64,000 nt of DNA from [Mycobacterium] nativiensis (GTDB lineage Bacteria; Actinomycetota; Actinomycetes; Mycobacteriales; Mycobacteriaceae), in NCBI RefSeq assembly GCF_020172685.1, contig NZ_CP083986.1, positions 150,456 through 214,455 of the forward strand. The letters are read 5' to 3'. Positions 19,102-26,893 of the stretch are shown here, one piece after another. The stretch's first letter is position 1. Every line of letters starts with the position of its first letter. The notes beneath the pieces were generated by a model, which did no database searches, was not told where the DNA came from, and was given only the letters and a program-made list of their open reading frames with translations. A program made the position numbers and the translations under genes.

Positions 19102-19846
19102 GCTGCCGAACCTTGTAGGTCGAGGGCCACGACACCCGGGTGTCGTCGCCCAACAGCGGAGTTCCCTTGGCGCCGACGGTGACGTTGTAGGCCTGCTCAC
19201 CTGGGCCGACTTCCCGGTTGGCGTGTTCGGCGGCCAGGTAGTACAGCTGATCGATCTCCAGGTCGACGAAGGCGACGAAGCTCGTCTTGCGCACCGCATC
19301 GCCGAAGCCCGCGGTCATGCGGTCCGACAGGATGCGCGATGCGATCGCGGCCGCGGCCAGGATCCCGAACGGGATGACCCAGCAACAGGTATAGGCCAGC
19401 GGTGCGTCGGCGGCGGGCCGCATGATCGCGGGAACCGCCGCCGACGCCGTCATCGCCGCGAGCGCACCCAGCCACGTCCACGTCACCCGATTCACGACGG
19501 GAGCGAACAGCTCGGACTGCGCCACCGCCGCCGGCAGGTCGGCCTTCACGACGGCTTCGGCCACAGATCTGCCCAGCTTCATGCTTGCGAGCAGCGTTGC
19601 GAACAGTCCGGCGAAACTCAACGCCAGCACCCAGTGCTGCGACCAGGCGAACACCGACGCCAGCACCGCCAGCACCACGAACGTCGCGACCGCTCCGATC
19701 GCCAGGAGCCGTGCGGAGGCCTCGCGAGTGCTGACCAGGACGGCGGCCGCAACAGCCAGCGCCACCACCGCCGCGATCAGCGGCGGCGTATTTCCCACCA
19801 GCACCCAGTACACCGCCCAGGGTGCAAACCCCAGCACAACGCCCAC
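19091..19846 (-). CDS. Hypothetical integral membrane protein
   Basis: The protein is 251 residues and of unrecognised family. Roughly six hydrophobic segments are visible: GFAPWAVYWVLVGNTPPLIA, AVVALAVAAAVLV, LLAIGAVATFVVLAVLASVF, WVLALSFAGLFATLLA, WLGALAAMTASAAVPAI and YTCCWVIPFGILAAAAIA. These are followed by a roughly 80-residue soluble C-terminal tail (DLEIDQLYYLAAEHANREV...). The start assigned is the first in-frame start codon of the frame. It shares its 3' end with the preceding gene on the other strand. Nothing in the sequence indicates a transporter or enzyme family. Confidence 0.72.
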   Translation of the reverse strand: MGVVLGFAPWAVYWVLVGNTPPLIAAVVALAVAAAVLVSTREASARLLAIGAVATFVVLAVLASVFAWSQHWVLALSFAGLFATLLASMKLGRSVAEAVVKADLPAAVAQSELFAPVVNRVTWTWLGALAAMTASAAVPAIMRPAADAPLAYTCCWVIPFGILAAAAIASRILSDRMTAGFGDAVRKTSFVAFVDLEIDQLYYLAAEHANREVGPGEQAYNVTVGAKGTPLLGDDTRVSWPSTYKVRQLNR

Positions 19847-19910
19847 GGACGGCAGTATAGGGGCTTACCGTTGCGTCAACGGCAAGGTTCGGTCGCTATC
19901 TGCTGGGCGG

Positions 19911-21383
19911 TCAGGCCTGCAGCGTGTAGCCCATCGGCATCAGCACGCTCTTCTGCTGGGTGAAGTGCTCGACGCCCTCTTTGCCGTTCTCCCGGCCGAT
20001 GCCGGAGTTCTTGTAGCCGCCGAACGGGCAGCACGGGTCGAACGCGTACCAGTTGATTCCGTAGGTCCCGGTGCGGATCTTGCTCGCGATCTCGATCCCG
20101 CGCGGCACATCGGCGGTCCACACGCTGCCGGCCAGCCCGTACACCGAGTCGTTGGCGATCGCGACCGCGTCGTCCTCGGTGTCGTAGCCGATGATCGACA
20201 GCACCGGCCCGAAGATCTCCTCCTGGGCGATGGTCATAGAGTTGTCCACGTCGGCGAAGACGGTGGGCTCCACGAAGAAGCCGTTGTCCAGACCCTCGGG
20301 GCGGCCGCCGCCGCACACCAGCCGGGCGCCTTCGGCGATCCCCTTGGCGATGTAGCCCTCGACCCGCTCGCGCTGCTTCTCGCTGATCAGCGAACCGACC
20401 TGGGCGCCCGGGTCATTCGGCAGGCCGACCGGCAGGGCGGTGACGAAGTTCTTGACCGCGTCGACGATCTCCTCGTAGCGCGAGCGCGGCGCCAGGATGC
20501 GGGTCTGGGCCACGCAGGCCTGGCCGGTGTTCATGATCCCGGAGAACACCAGCATCGGGACCGCCGACGCCAGGTCTACGTCCTCGAGCACGATGGCCGC
20601 CGACTTGCCGCCGAGTTCCAGCGTGCACGGCTTGAGCATGTCCGCAGCCCGCTTGCCGATCTCCTTGCCCACGGCCGAGCTGCCGGTGAAGGAGAAGATG
20701 TCCACGCCCGGGTTGGAGGTCAGGGCCTGGCCGGTCTCCACACCGCCGGGCACCACCGACAGCACGCCTTCGGGCAGGCCCGCGTCGGCGAACGCCTCGG
20801 CCAGTGCGTTGGCGCTCAACGGCGTCTCGGCGGCCGGCTTGAGCACCACCGAGCAGCCGGCCAGCAGCGCGGGCCCCAGCTTGTTGACCGCCAGGAACAG
20901 CGGCACGTTCCACGCGACGATCGCGCCGACCACGCCGAGGGGCTCGCGGCGCACGATGGTCTGCCCGTAGGCGCCGGTGCGGATCTCTTCCCAGCTGACC
21001 TCGTCGACGGCGGGTCCGGCGAAGAAGTTCAGCGCACCGATCGAGCTCATCCAGTGCATGGTCTCGACGCCCATCGGCGGCTGACCGGTCTCAGCGGCCA
21101 GCAGCCCGGTGAACAGCTCCTTGCGCTCCTCCATCAGCTTGACCGCGGCGGCGATCACCGCGGCGCGCTCGGCCGGCGGGGTCGTGGGCCACGGCCCGGA
21201 GTCGAACGCGGTGCGGGCCGCCGCGACTGCGTTGTCAACGTCGGCCTTGGTCGCCAACGGCACCTTTCCGACGTACTCGCCGGTGGCCGGATTGTGAACC
21301 TCGATCACCTGATCGGTGGCCGGGGCGGTCCACTTGCCGCCGATGAAAAGCTTGTCGTACTCGGTCGCGGTGCTCACGGTCAT
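19911..21383 (-). CDS. Aldehyde dehydrogenase (Rv0223c-like)
   Basis: This 490-residue NAD(P)-dependent aldehyde dehydrogenase has a Rossmann fold followed by a catalytic domain. The glutamate motif CTLELGGKSAAIVL and the cysteine in NTGQACVAQTRI are present, as is the C-terminal PFGGYKNSGIGRENG. An in-frame GTG nine bases upstream (21392) is an alternative start; the ATG has the better-spaced AGGG. The gene lies directly downstream of the methyltransferase gene, and a perfect KstR-type palindrome (21415-21428) sits about 30 bases before its start. Rv0223c is remembered as a KstR-regulated gene, so a role in sterol-related aldehyde oxidation is plausible. Confidence 0.92.
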   Translation of the reverse strand: MTVSTATEYDKLFIGGKWTAPATDQVIEVHNPATGEYVGKVPLATKADVDNAVAAARTAFDSGPWPTTPPAERAAVIAAAVKLMEERKELFTGLLAAETGQPPMGVETMHWMSSIGALNFFAGPAVDEVSWEEIRTGAYGQTIVRREPLGVVGAIVAWNVPLFLAVNKLGPALLAGCSVVLKPAAETPLSANALAEAFADAGLPEGVLSVVPGGVETGQALTSNPGVDIFSFTGSSAVGKEIGKRAADMLKPCTLELGGKSAAIVLEDVDLASAVPMLVFSGIMNTGQACVAQTRILAPRSRYEEIVDAVKNFVTALPVGLPNDPGAQVGSLISEKQRERVEGYIAKGIAEGARLVCGGGRPEGLDNGFFVEPTVFADVDNSMTIAQEEIFGPVLSIIGYDTEDDAVAIANDSVYGLAGSVWTADVPRGIEIASKIRTGTYGINWYAFDPCCPFGGYKNSGIGRENGKEGVEHFTQQKSVLMPMGYTLQA

Positions 21384-21413
21384 GGCGCACACCCTACCTA
21401 GCGGACGGGCGGA

Positions 21414-22211
21414 TTAGAACACGTTGCAGTCAATCCGTGGGTTCGGTTGCAGGACCAGCACCAGATTGCTCACACCGAACTCCCGTATGCCCGGCGCCGA
21501 GGTCATCCACCACGCCCATCGTGGGTGATAGCGGGGGAAAGCCGCCACCAGCGCGCCGGTGTGGCGGGCCCAGTCCAGCCCGGCGGCCGCCGACACCGCG
21601 AACAGCGACGATCCGTAGTTGTTCTTGGGCGGATGGCCGTGTCTGCGGGTGTAGCGCGCGGCGGCGCGGGCCCCGCCCAGGTAGTGGGTCAGGCCCATCT
21701 CGTGCCCGCCGAACGGACCCAGCCACACCGTGTAGGACAGCACCGCCAGCCCCCCCGGCCGGGTGACCCGCAGCATCTCGTTTCCCAGCTGCCAGGGCCG
21801 TGAGACGTGTTCGGCGACGTTGGACGACAGACAGATGTCCACGCTGGCGTCGGCGAACGGCAGTGCCGTACCCGACGCCCGCACGAAGGTGCCCGTCCGG
21901 GACCCGGCGCCGGCGCCCGCCGGGCCCGCATGCATCTCGGTCGGATCGGGTTCGACGCCCACATAACGCAGGCCGGCCCCGGCGAATGCGTCGGCGAAGT
22001 AGCCCGGGCCGCCACCCACGTCGAGCAGGGTTTTTCCGGCGGGTTCGGCGCCGTGCATGGCCCGCCACAGGTCGGTGACCATGGCGGCGGTGTCCTCGGC
22101 CAGTGCGCCGTAGAACCGGGCCGGATCGGTCTGTTCGTAGCGGAACTGGGACAGCAGGCGCACCGAGCGGGCCAGCGTCGCACGTCTGGCGAGTAGGTCG
22201 GTGGCGGCCAC
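21414..22211 (-). CDS. SAM-dependent methyltransferase (Rv0224c-like)
   Basis: This 265-residue class I methyltransferase has the SAM-binding motif LLDVGGGPGYFADAFAGAG. This is followed by GVEPDP (motif II acidic end), ALPFADASVDICLSSNVAEH and the VTRPGGLAVLSY loop, all typical of the Methyltransf_11 fold. The chosen GTG gives MAATDLLARRATLARSVRLL. A longer frame to 22301 would cross the start of the divergent glycosyltransferase, so it is disfavoured. It is divergent from that gene with a 35-base gap. The last codons overlap the KstR-like site that controls the downstream aldehyde dehydrogenase. The substrate is unknown. Confidence 0.88.
   Translation of the reverse strand: MAATDLLARRATLARSVRLLSQFRYEQTDPARFYGALAEDTAAMVTDLWRAMHGAEPAGKTLLDVGGGPGYFADAFAGAGLRYVGVEPDPTEMHAGPAGAGAGSRTGTFVRASGTALPFADASVDICLSSNVAEHVSRPWQLGNEMLRVTRPGGLAVLSYTVWLGPFGGHEMGLTHYLGGARAAARYTRRHGHPPKNNYGSSLFAVSAAAGLDWARHTGALVAAFPRYHPRWAWWMTSAPGIREFGVSNLVLVLQPNPRIDCNVF
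21415..21428. promoter_or_regulatory. KstR-type operator upstream of the aldehyde dehydrogenase
   Basis: The 14-mer TAGAACACGTTGCA matches TnnAACnnGTTnnA at every fixed position. It overlaps the last codons and stop of the methyltransferase gene and lies about 30 bases before the aldehyde dehydrogenase start. It would repress transcription of that gene specifically. Confidence 0.75.
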
Positions 22212-22246
22212 CGGGACAAGCCTAGCCAGCGGACTACCCTGTTCGT

Positions 22247-23401
22247 GTGTCCGCTGTGCGCTCCGTCCTGCTGCTGTGCTGGCGTGACACCGGGCATCCA
22301 CAGGGCGGCGGCAGCGAGACCTACCTGCAGCGCATCGGCGCGGAGTTGGCCGCGGACGGGGTTGCGGTCACCCTGCGCACCGCCCGGTACCCGGGCGCAC
22401 CGAAGCTCGAGGTCGTCGACGGGGTGACGATCAATCGCCGCGGCGGCCCCTACACCGTCTACCTGCGGGCGGGTGCGGCCATGGTCGCCGCGCGGCTCGG
22501 GCTCGGCCCGCTGCGGCGGGTGCGCCCCGACGCGGTGATCGACACCCAGAACGGCCTGCCGTTCCTGGCCCGGCTGGCCTACGGGCGCCGCGTCGCGATG
22601 CTGGTGCACCACTGCCATCGCGAGCAGTGGCCGGTGGCTGGGCCGGTGCTGAGCCGGATCGGCTGGCTGGTCGAGTCGCGGCTGTCGCCATGGCTGAACC
22701 GGCGCAACCAATACCTGACGGTGTCGCTGCCGTCGGTGCGCGACCTGATCGACCTCGGGGTGGGCGCCGAACGGATCGCGGTGGTGCGCAATGGCCTCGA
22801 CGAGGCGCCGCCGGCGACGCTGTCCGGCCCGCGTGCCGAAACACCACGAGTGGTGGTGCTGTCGCGGTTGGTGCCGCACAAGCAGATCGAGGACGCGCTG
22901 GACGCGGTCGCGGCACTGCGTGCCCGGGTGCCGGGCCTGCATCTCGATGTCATCGGCGGCGGATGGTGGAGTGACCGGCTGGTGGAGCATGCCGCCGCGC
23001 TGGGGATCACCGATGCGGTCACCTTCCACGGTCACGTCGACGAGATCACCAAACATCAACTGGTGCAACAGGCTTGGGTGCACGTACTGCCGTCCCGCAA
23101 AGAGGGCTGGGGGCTGGCTGTCATCGAGGCCGGTCAGCACGGGGTGCCCACCATCGGATACCGGGCTTCCGGCGGGCTGTCCGACTCGATCGTCGACGGG
23201 GTGACCGGGACGCTGGTCGATGACCGTGACGAGCTGGTGCAGCAGCTGCACCGGCTGTTGACCGACGCGGTGCTGCGCGAACAGCTCGGTGTCAAGGCCC
23301 GTGACCGCAGCGCCGAATTCTCCTGGCGGCAAAGCGCCGACGGGCTGCGCGAGGTGCTGGAGGCGGTCTGCGAGCGGCGCTACGTCAACGGCGTGGTCTA
23401 A
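22247..23401 (+). CDS. Glycosyltransferase, GT4-type (Rv0225-like)
   Basis: This 384-residue GT-B retaining glycosyltransferase has an N-terminal glycine-rich acceptor loop, TGHPQGGGSETYLQRIG. The C-terminal nucleotide-sugar domain contains VVLSRLVPHKQIEDALDAV and the EX7E-type region RKEGWGLAVIEAGQHGVPTIG. The start is a GTG giving MSAVRSVLLLCWRD. It is divergent from the methyltransferase, so both may share a compact promoter. A role in envelope glycan or glycolipid assembly is suggested by the neighbouring Rv0226c-Rv0228-type membrane genes. Neither donor nor acceptor is shown by the sequence. Its stop overlaps the amidase stop on the opposite strand. Confidence 0.92.
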   Translation: MSAVRSVLLLCWRDTGHPQGGGSETYLQRIGAELAADGVAVTLRTARYPGAPKLEVVDGVTINRRGGPYTVYLRAGAAMVAARLGLGPLRRVRPDAVIDTQNGLPFLARLAYGRRVAMLVHHCHREQWPVAGPVLSRIGWLVESRLSPWLNRRNQYLTVSLPSVRDLIDLGVGAERIAVVRNGLDEAPPATLSGPRAETPRVVVLSRLVPHKQIEDALDAVAALRARVPGLHLDVIGGGWWSDRLVEHAAALGITDAVTFHGHVDEITKHQLVQQAWVHVLPSRKEGWGLAVIEAGQHGVPTIGYRASGGLSDSIVDGVTGTLVDDRDELVQQLHRLLTDAVLREQLGVKARDRSAEFSWRQSADGLREVLEAVCERRYVNGVV

Positions 23402-24744
23402 AGAGCGTTTCCCCCAGCGGTGCGCGGCCAGGGCTGGAGCTGCTCGAGCGCAGCAGCGAGGCCCAGCAAGGTCCGCTCCGATCCGGGTTTGCCGACCAAC
23501 TGCACCCCGACGGGCTGGCCGTGCGGGTCGAGTCCGGCGGGCACGTTCATCGCCGGCCAGCCGATCATGTTCCACGGCGCCGCGAACGGGGCATAGCGAG
23601 CGTTGGCGACCAGCGACGCGAGCCAGCCGCGCTCACCCCAGCGTCGTGACTTGATCGGAGGTTGGGCCAGCGTCGGCGTGATCAGAACGTCGGTGTCGGC
23701 GAAGAAGTCGAACGCGCGCTGCCGCCACACCTCGCGCCCTCCCGGGTTCGAAAGTCCACGCTTGGTCACAATGTCCCCGACCCGCACATGGACACGGTTG
23801 CGGCGCTCCAACCGGGACACCTCAGTCGATGCGTGTGCATCGGCAGCAACTCCGGCCGTCCACAACGCCAATGCGGTCGTGGTCATCAGGCTGGCCGGGT
23901 AACGCGGGGTCGCCGACCGAACGAGGTGCTCGCCCCGAAGCAGATCGCCAGTCCGACGGACCGCCTCGGCCCAGGCGCGTGCCACCGGCGTCACGGCACT
24001 GGGGGCCGAAGTCGAAACGGCGATCCTCAAGGCCGACGGTCGGATCAGTGCCGCGGCAGCGGGGTCGTCGGCCATGACCGAGAACATCAGCGCGGCATCT
24101 TCGACCGTGGTTGCGAGCGGGCCGTTCTCCGACATCCCTCCCCAGGACGTCTGCGCGTCTCCCACCGGCACCACCCCGTGACCGGGCTTGAGACCGACCA
24201 ATCCGCAGCACGCCGAAGGAATCCGGATCGAGCCCATACCGTCGTTCCCGTGGGCGACGGGTACCGCTCCCGACGCCACCGCTGCCGCAGAACCTCCGGA
24301 GGAGCCGCCAGGAGTTCGCCGGGGATTCCACGGATTACCAGTGACGCCGAAGGCAGAATCGGTGGCGCCCCAGACACAGAGCTCGGGAACTCGTGTCAGC
24401 CCGACGACCACCGCGCCTGCGGCACGAAGCCGACGAACGACCTCGTGATCGGTTGTTCGAGGCGCCGCGCTGGTGGCAAGCGAGCCGTCCCGCATCGGTT
24501 CGCCGGCGACGGCGATGTTGTCCTTGATGGCAAGCGGAACGCCCGCCAAGGGAAGCGAACTGCGATCGCCGCGGCCGTCGATCACGTCCGCCTCGGCCAA
24601 CGCAGCGTCGTGGCGGATCAGCTGCCACGCGTTGAAGGCCGGTTGGGTCTGTTCGATCCGGCGCAGCGCCTGCTCTACGGCGGCTCGGGCCGTCAGCCTT
24701 CCCGTTTGAACCGCTGCCGCGATCTCGGTCGCCGTGTGCGCCAC
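23398..24744 (-). CDS. Amidase signature family hydrolase
   Basis: This 448-residue amidase would hydrolyse an amide to a carboxylate and ammonia or amine. The Ser-cisSer-Lys machinery is visible: the lysine in GVPLAIKDNIAVAG, the glycine/serine-rich signature RTPGGSSGGSAAAVASGAVP, and the nucleophile region HGNDGMGSIRIPSACCGLVG. Compared with the common GTDTGGSIRIP, the segment reads GNDGMGSIRIP, keeping the serine. The codon mix looks less GC3-biased than the flanking core genes, and it interrupts the Rv0225-Rv0226c order, so it is probably an accessory insertion. The substrate is unknown. Confidence 0.91.
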   Translation of the reverse strand: MAHTATEIAAAVQTGRLTARAAVEQALRRIEQTQPAFNAWQLIRHDAALAEADVIDGRGDRSSLPLAGVPLAIKDNIAVAGEPMRDGSLATSAAPRTTDHEVVRRLRAAGAVVVGLTRVPELCVWGATDSAFGVTGNPWNPRRTPGGSSGGSAAAVASGAVPVAHGNDGMGSIRIPSACCGLVGLKPGHGVVPVGDAQTSWGGMSENGPLATTVEDAALMFSVMADDPAAAALIRPSALRIAVSTSAPSAVTPVARAWAEAVRRTGDLLRGEHLVRSATPRYPASLMTTTALALWTAGVAADAHASTEVSRLERRNRVHVRVGDIVTKRGLSNPGGREVWRQRAFDFFADTDVLITPTLAQPPIKSRRWGERGWLASLVANARYAPFAAPWNMIGWPAMNVPAGLDPHGQPVGVQLVGKPGSERTLLGLAAALEQLQPWPRTAGGNAL

Positions 24745-24831
24745 ATCGAGACTCTATCGCTGTCCTACCGGGTGTCGACTCCTTCATACTGGGGCTCAAC
24801 AGGTCGAGCAGATACGTGGGGAGGTGCGGCG

Positions 24832-25254
24832 ATGACCGACGATCGCGCTACGCCCGTTCTGCTCTACGACGGCGTCTGCGGAATCTGCAATCGGGCGGTC
24901 CAGAACATCATTCGGCACGACCGGCACGGCACCCTGCGCTTCGCGGCGTTGGACAGCGATTTCGCGCGCGCGGTGATCGAGCGGCATCCGGACCTGCGGG
25001 ACCTCGACTCGATGGTGTTCGTCGCGCACCCGGACGGGTCCGATGAGCGGGTCAGTGTCCGGTCGGCGGCAGGTCTCGACGTCGCGCGCTACCTGGGCGG
25101 GCCGTTCCGAGTTCTCCTGACGGCCCGCATCATTCCCGCGGGACTGCGAGACCGGCTCTATGACCGCTTCGCCGCCGTCCGTTACCGATTCGGCGGACGG
25201 CACGACACCTGCCCGCTGCCGACTCCCGCTGTGCGGGCTCGCTTCCTGGGTTGA
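24832..25254 (+). CDS. DCC-family thiol-disulfide oxidoreductase-like protein
   Basis: This 140-residue protein has a start fixed by ATG with a GGGGAGG ribosome-binding site seven bases upstream. The diagnostic motif is at the N-terminus: LLYDGVCGICNRAVQNIIRHD, where DGVCGICN supplies the CxxC pair of the DCC (DUF393) family. LRFAALDS and the downstream ARYLGGPFRVLL are also typical. The family is predicted to have a thioredoxin-like fold; its physiological role is poorly defined. It stands alone, divergent from the amidase and convergent with the 13E12 gene. Confidence 0.88.
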   Translation: MTDDRATPVLLYDGVCGICNRAVQNIIRHDRHGTLRFAALDSDFARAVIERHPDLRDLDSMVFVAHPDGSDERVSVRSAAGLDVARYLGGPFRVLLTARIIPAGLRDRLYDRFAAVRYRFGGRHDTCPLPTPAVRARFLG

Positions 25255-25276
25255 TGCCGGCTACTTGATCGTCCGC

Positions 25277-26797
25277 CTAGTCAGGCGGGTAGGGCGGGGG
25301 TCTGGTGTTGAGGGCGCGTTCGGCGATGATCGCCTGGGCGCGGTTCTGGGCCCGGGTCCGTCGTCGGGTGGGCATCATCAGGGTTCGTCCGGCTGAATCC
25401 GGTTGTCGGTCAGTCGGTGCGGGTAGGTGGCCCGTCGGTTCGCAGAGGGTGGGAAACAGCAGCCGGCTGCCGGGGTGGGTGGTGTAGGTGTGGCCGGTCG
25501 GACTGAGCCAGTCGATGGTGCCGTCGGTGTGCTGCCGGTCTCGCCAACCGTGAAATGTCTTGAGTAAGTGATGTTTTCGGCATAAGCAGCGAAGGTTCGA
25601 CGGGTGGGTGGGCCCGGACGGGTAGGCGATCGCGTGGTCGATGTCGCAGAGTTCGGCCGGCCGGTCGCAGCCGGGCCACCGGCAGGTCATGTCCCGGCAG
25701 CGTACAAACTCATCGAGTGCGGTCGAGGGTCGGTATCGCGGTTCGGGGGCACTATCGGGTCCGGGGTGTCGCACCGGCTTGATGCGGGCACCTGCGGCGA
25801 TCAGTTCGGCCAGCATCGGTGCCGGGATCAGCGGTCCACCCAGCAGCAGTGCGGGCAGGGCCTTCGGGGGTGGGTCGGGCTCGGCGGGGCGCTCTACCGG
25901 CGCGAACAGGTTCCGGCGGTCGATCGGCGGCGGCGGTGGGTCCTCACCGTTGCGGTGCGCGTCGACGCCGGCGCCCATGGACTCGGCGTTGGCCACCACG
26001 TGAATCAGCACCGAACTGGCCGGACGGTCCTGGGCGCCGGGGCAGCCCTCGTTGCCGCACCCGCAGACCAGGATCTGCCCGCCGGCGGCCAGCGCGCCGA
26101 GGGCGTCGGCGCGGCGTTGGGCGATGGTGCGCGGATCGTCGTCGCAGACGCTGTGCGCCATCGCCATCAGGCGCCGGTCAAGGGTTTCGGCGTCGTGGGC
26201 GTGCAACCGGCCCCACAGCGGGGTGGTGGCATCGTCGGTGTTGCGTTTGTCGACCACCAGGTCGCGGGAGCGGGCCGTTGCGCGGCTGCGGCGCAGTGCC
26301 TCCGGGTCGTGAGCCTCGATGACCGCGTCGATGGCCTGCGCGGTCTTGAAAGCCGACAGTGGCCCGTAGTGCAGGGCGTCGGCGGCCAGGGCGGTATCGA
26401 CCGCGGCAAGCGCCCGGCGGTCTTGGATCAGCGTGGTGTGCCAGGAGATGGTGGACACCAGGGCGGCGTTGAGCTGTCCGGCGGCGAACAGCGCCGCCAC
26501 CTTGGGGAGGCGCTCGCGCAGCGCCGAAGCCAGATACATCTGCCCGGATGCTTTGCCGTGGCTGATATCGCAAACCGCGCTGACCTGGGCGGCCACTGAG
26601 TCCCACCCGTCACAGGCCCATTTTGAATGCGCGGGGTCGTCGTACAGCTTGCGGCCCACCAGCTCGGCGATCGCCGCCAGGCGGTGGGCGGCCGCAACGG
26701 CCTCCGCTTGGGCCCACCCGCCGATCGCTGCCACCAGCGCGGCCTCGTCGGCCTCGGCGAGGGCATCGGGGCCAGGCAGCTCACTAGAATCGAACAC
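25277..26797 (-). CDS. 13E12-repeat family DUF222/HNH endonuclease protein
   Basis: The protein is 506 residues from the chosen GTG (MFDSSELPGPDALAEADEAAL). The N-terminal two thirds is the DUF222 region; the C-terminus carries an HNH nuclease motif, CRDMTCRWPGCDRPAELCDI then DHAIAYPSGPTHPSNLRCLC and RKHH, with paired cysteines for zinc. An in-frame ATG at 26872 would add 25 residues. A TACAAT -10 box at 26805-26810 places transcription start near 26797, so the GTG is likely a leaderless start. A LexA box overlaps it. REP13E12 proteins are multicopy in mycobacteria, some are SOS-induced, and their biological role is unsettled. Confidence 0.88.
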   Translation of the reverse strand: MFDSSELPGPDALAEADEAALVAAIGGWAQAEAVAAAHRLAAIAELVGRKLYDDPAHSKWACDGWDSVAAQVSAVCDISHGKASGQMYLASALRERLPKVAALFAAGQLNAALVSTISWHTTLIQDRRALAAVDTALAADALHYGPLSAFKTAQAIDAVIEAHDPEALRRSRATARSRDLVVDKRNTDDATTPLWGRLHAHDAETLDRRLMAMAHSVCDDDPRTIAQRRADALGALAAGGQILVCGCGNEGCPGAQDRPASSVLIHVVANAESMGAGVDAHRNGEDPPPPPIDRRNLFAPVERPAEPDPPPKALPALLLGGPLIPAPMLAELIAAGARIKPVRHPGPDSAPEPRYRPSTALDEFVRCRDMTCRWPGCDRPAELCDIDHAIAYPSGPTHPSNLRCLCRKHHLLKTFHGWRDRQHTDGTIDWLSPTGHTYTTHPGSRLLFPTLCEPTGHLPAPTDRQPDSAGRTLMMPTRRRTRAQNRAQAIIAERALNTRPPPYPPD

Positions 26798-26805
26798 ATG
26801 TTCGA
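26790..26805 (-). promoter_or_regulatory. LexA SOS box at the 13E12 gene start
   Basis: TCGAAC-ACAT-GTTCGA on the + strand is a perfect match to the mycobacterial SOS box TCGAAC-N4-GTTCGA. It directly follows a -10 element TACAAT (26805-26810, read on the minus strand) and covers the predicted leaderless GTG. LexA bound here would block initiation; DNA damage should derepress it. Confidence 0.85.
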
Positions 26806-26893
26806 TTGTACGCTCCTCCACTGACTCAAACAGTGGCTCCGTTCTGGTGATACCCGTTCGGCTGTCCGACAAGCGTGGACCCGGACATCACCG

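Noticed and set aside
19422..21401. 659-residue frame opposite the aldehyde dehydrogenase
   Set aside because: Antisense shadow of a well-conserved enzyme; Arg/His/Gly-rich composition and no recognisable domain.
21689..23575. 628-residue frame opposite the glycosyltransferase
   Set aside because: Shadow frame; both the methyltransferase and glycosyltransferase show full motifs in their own frames.
23745..23760. tRNA T-loop-like GGTTCGAA string, also near 58414
   Set aside because: No matching acceptor stem or anticodon arm around them; both lie in coding or terminator sequence.
26798..26872. 25-residue N-terminal extension of the 13E12 protein
   Set aside because: It would cover the -10 box and LexA operator; a leaderless start at 26797 explains the layout better.
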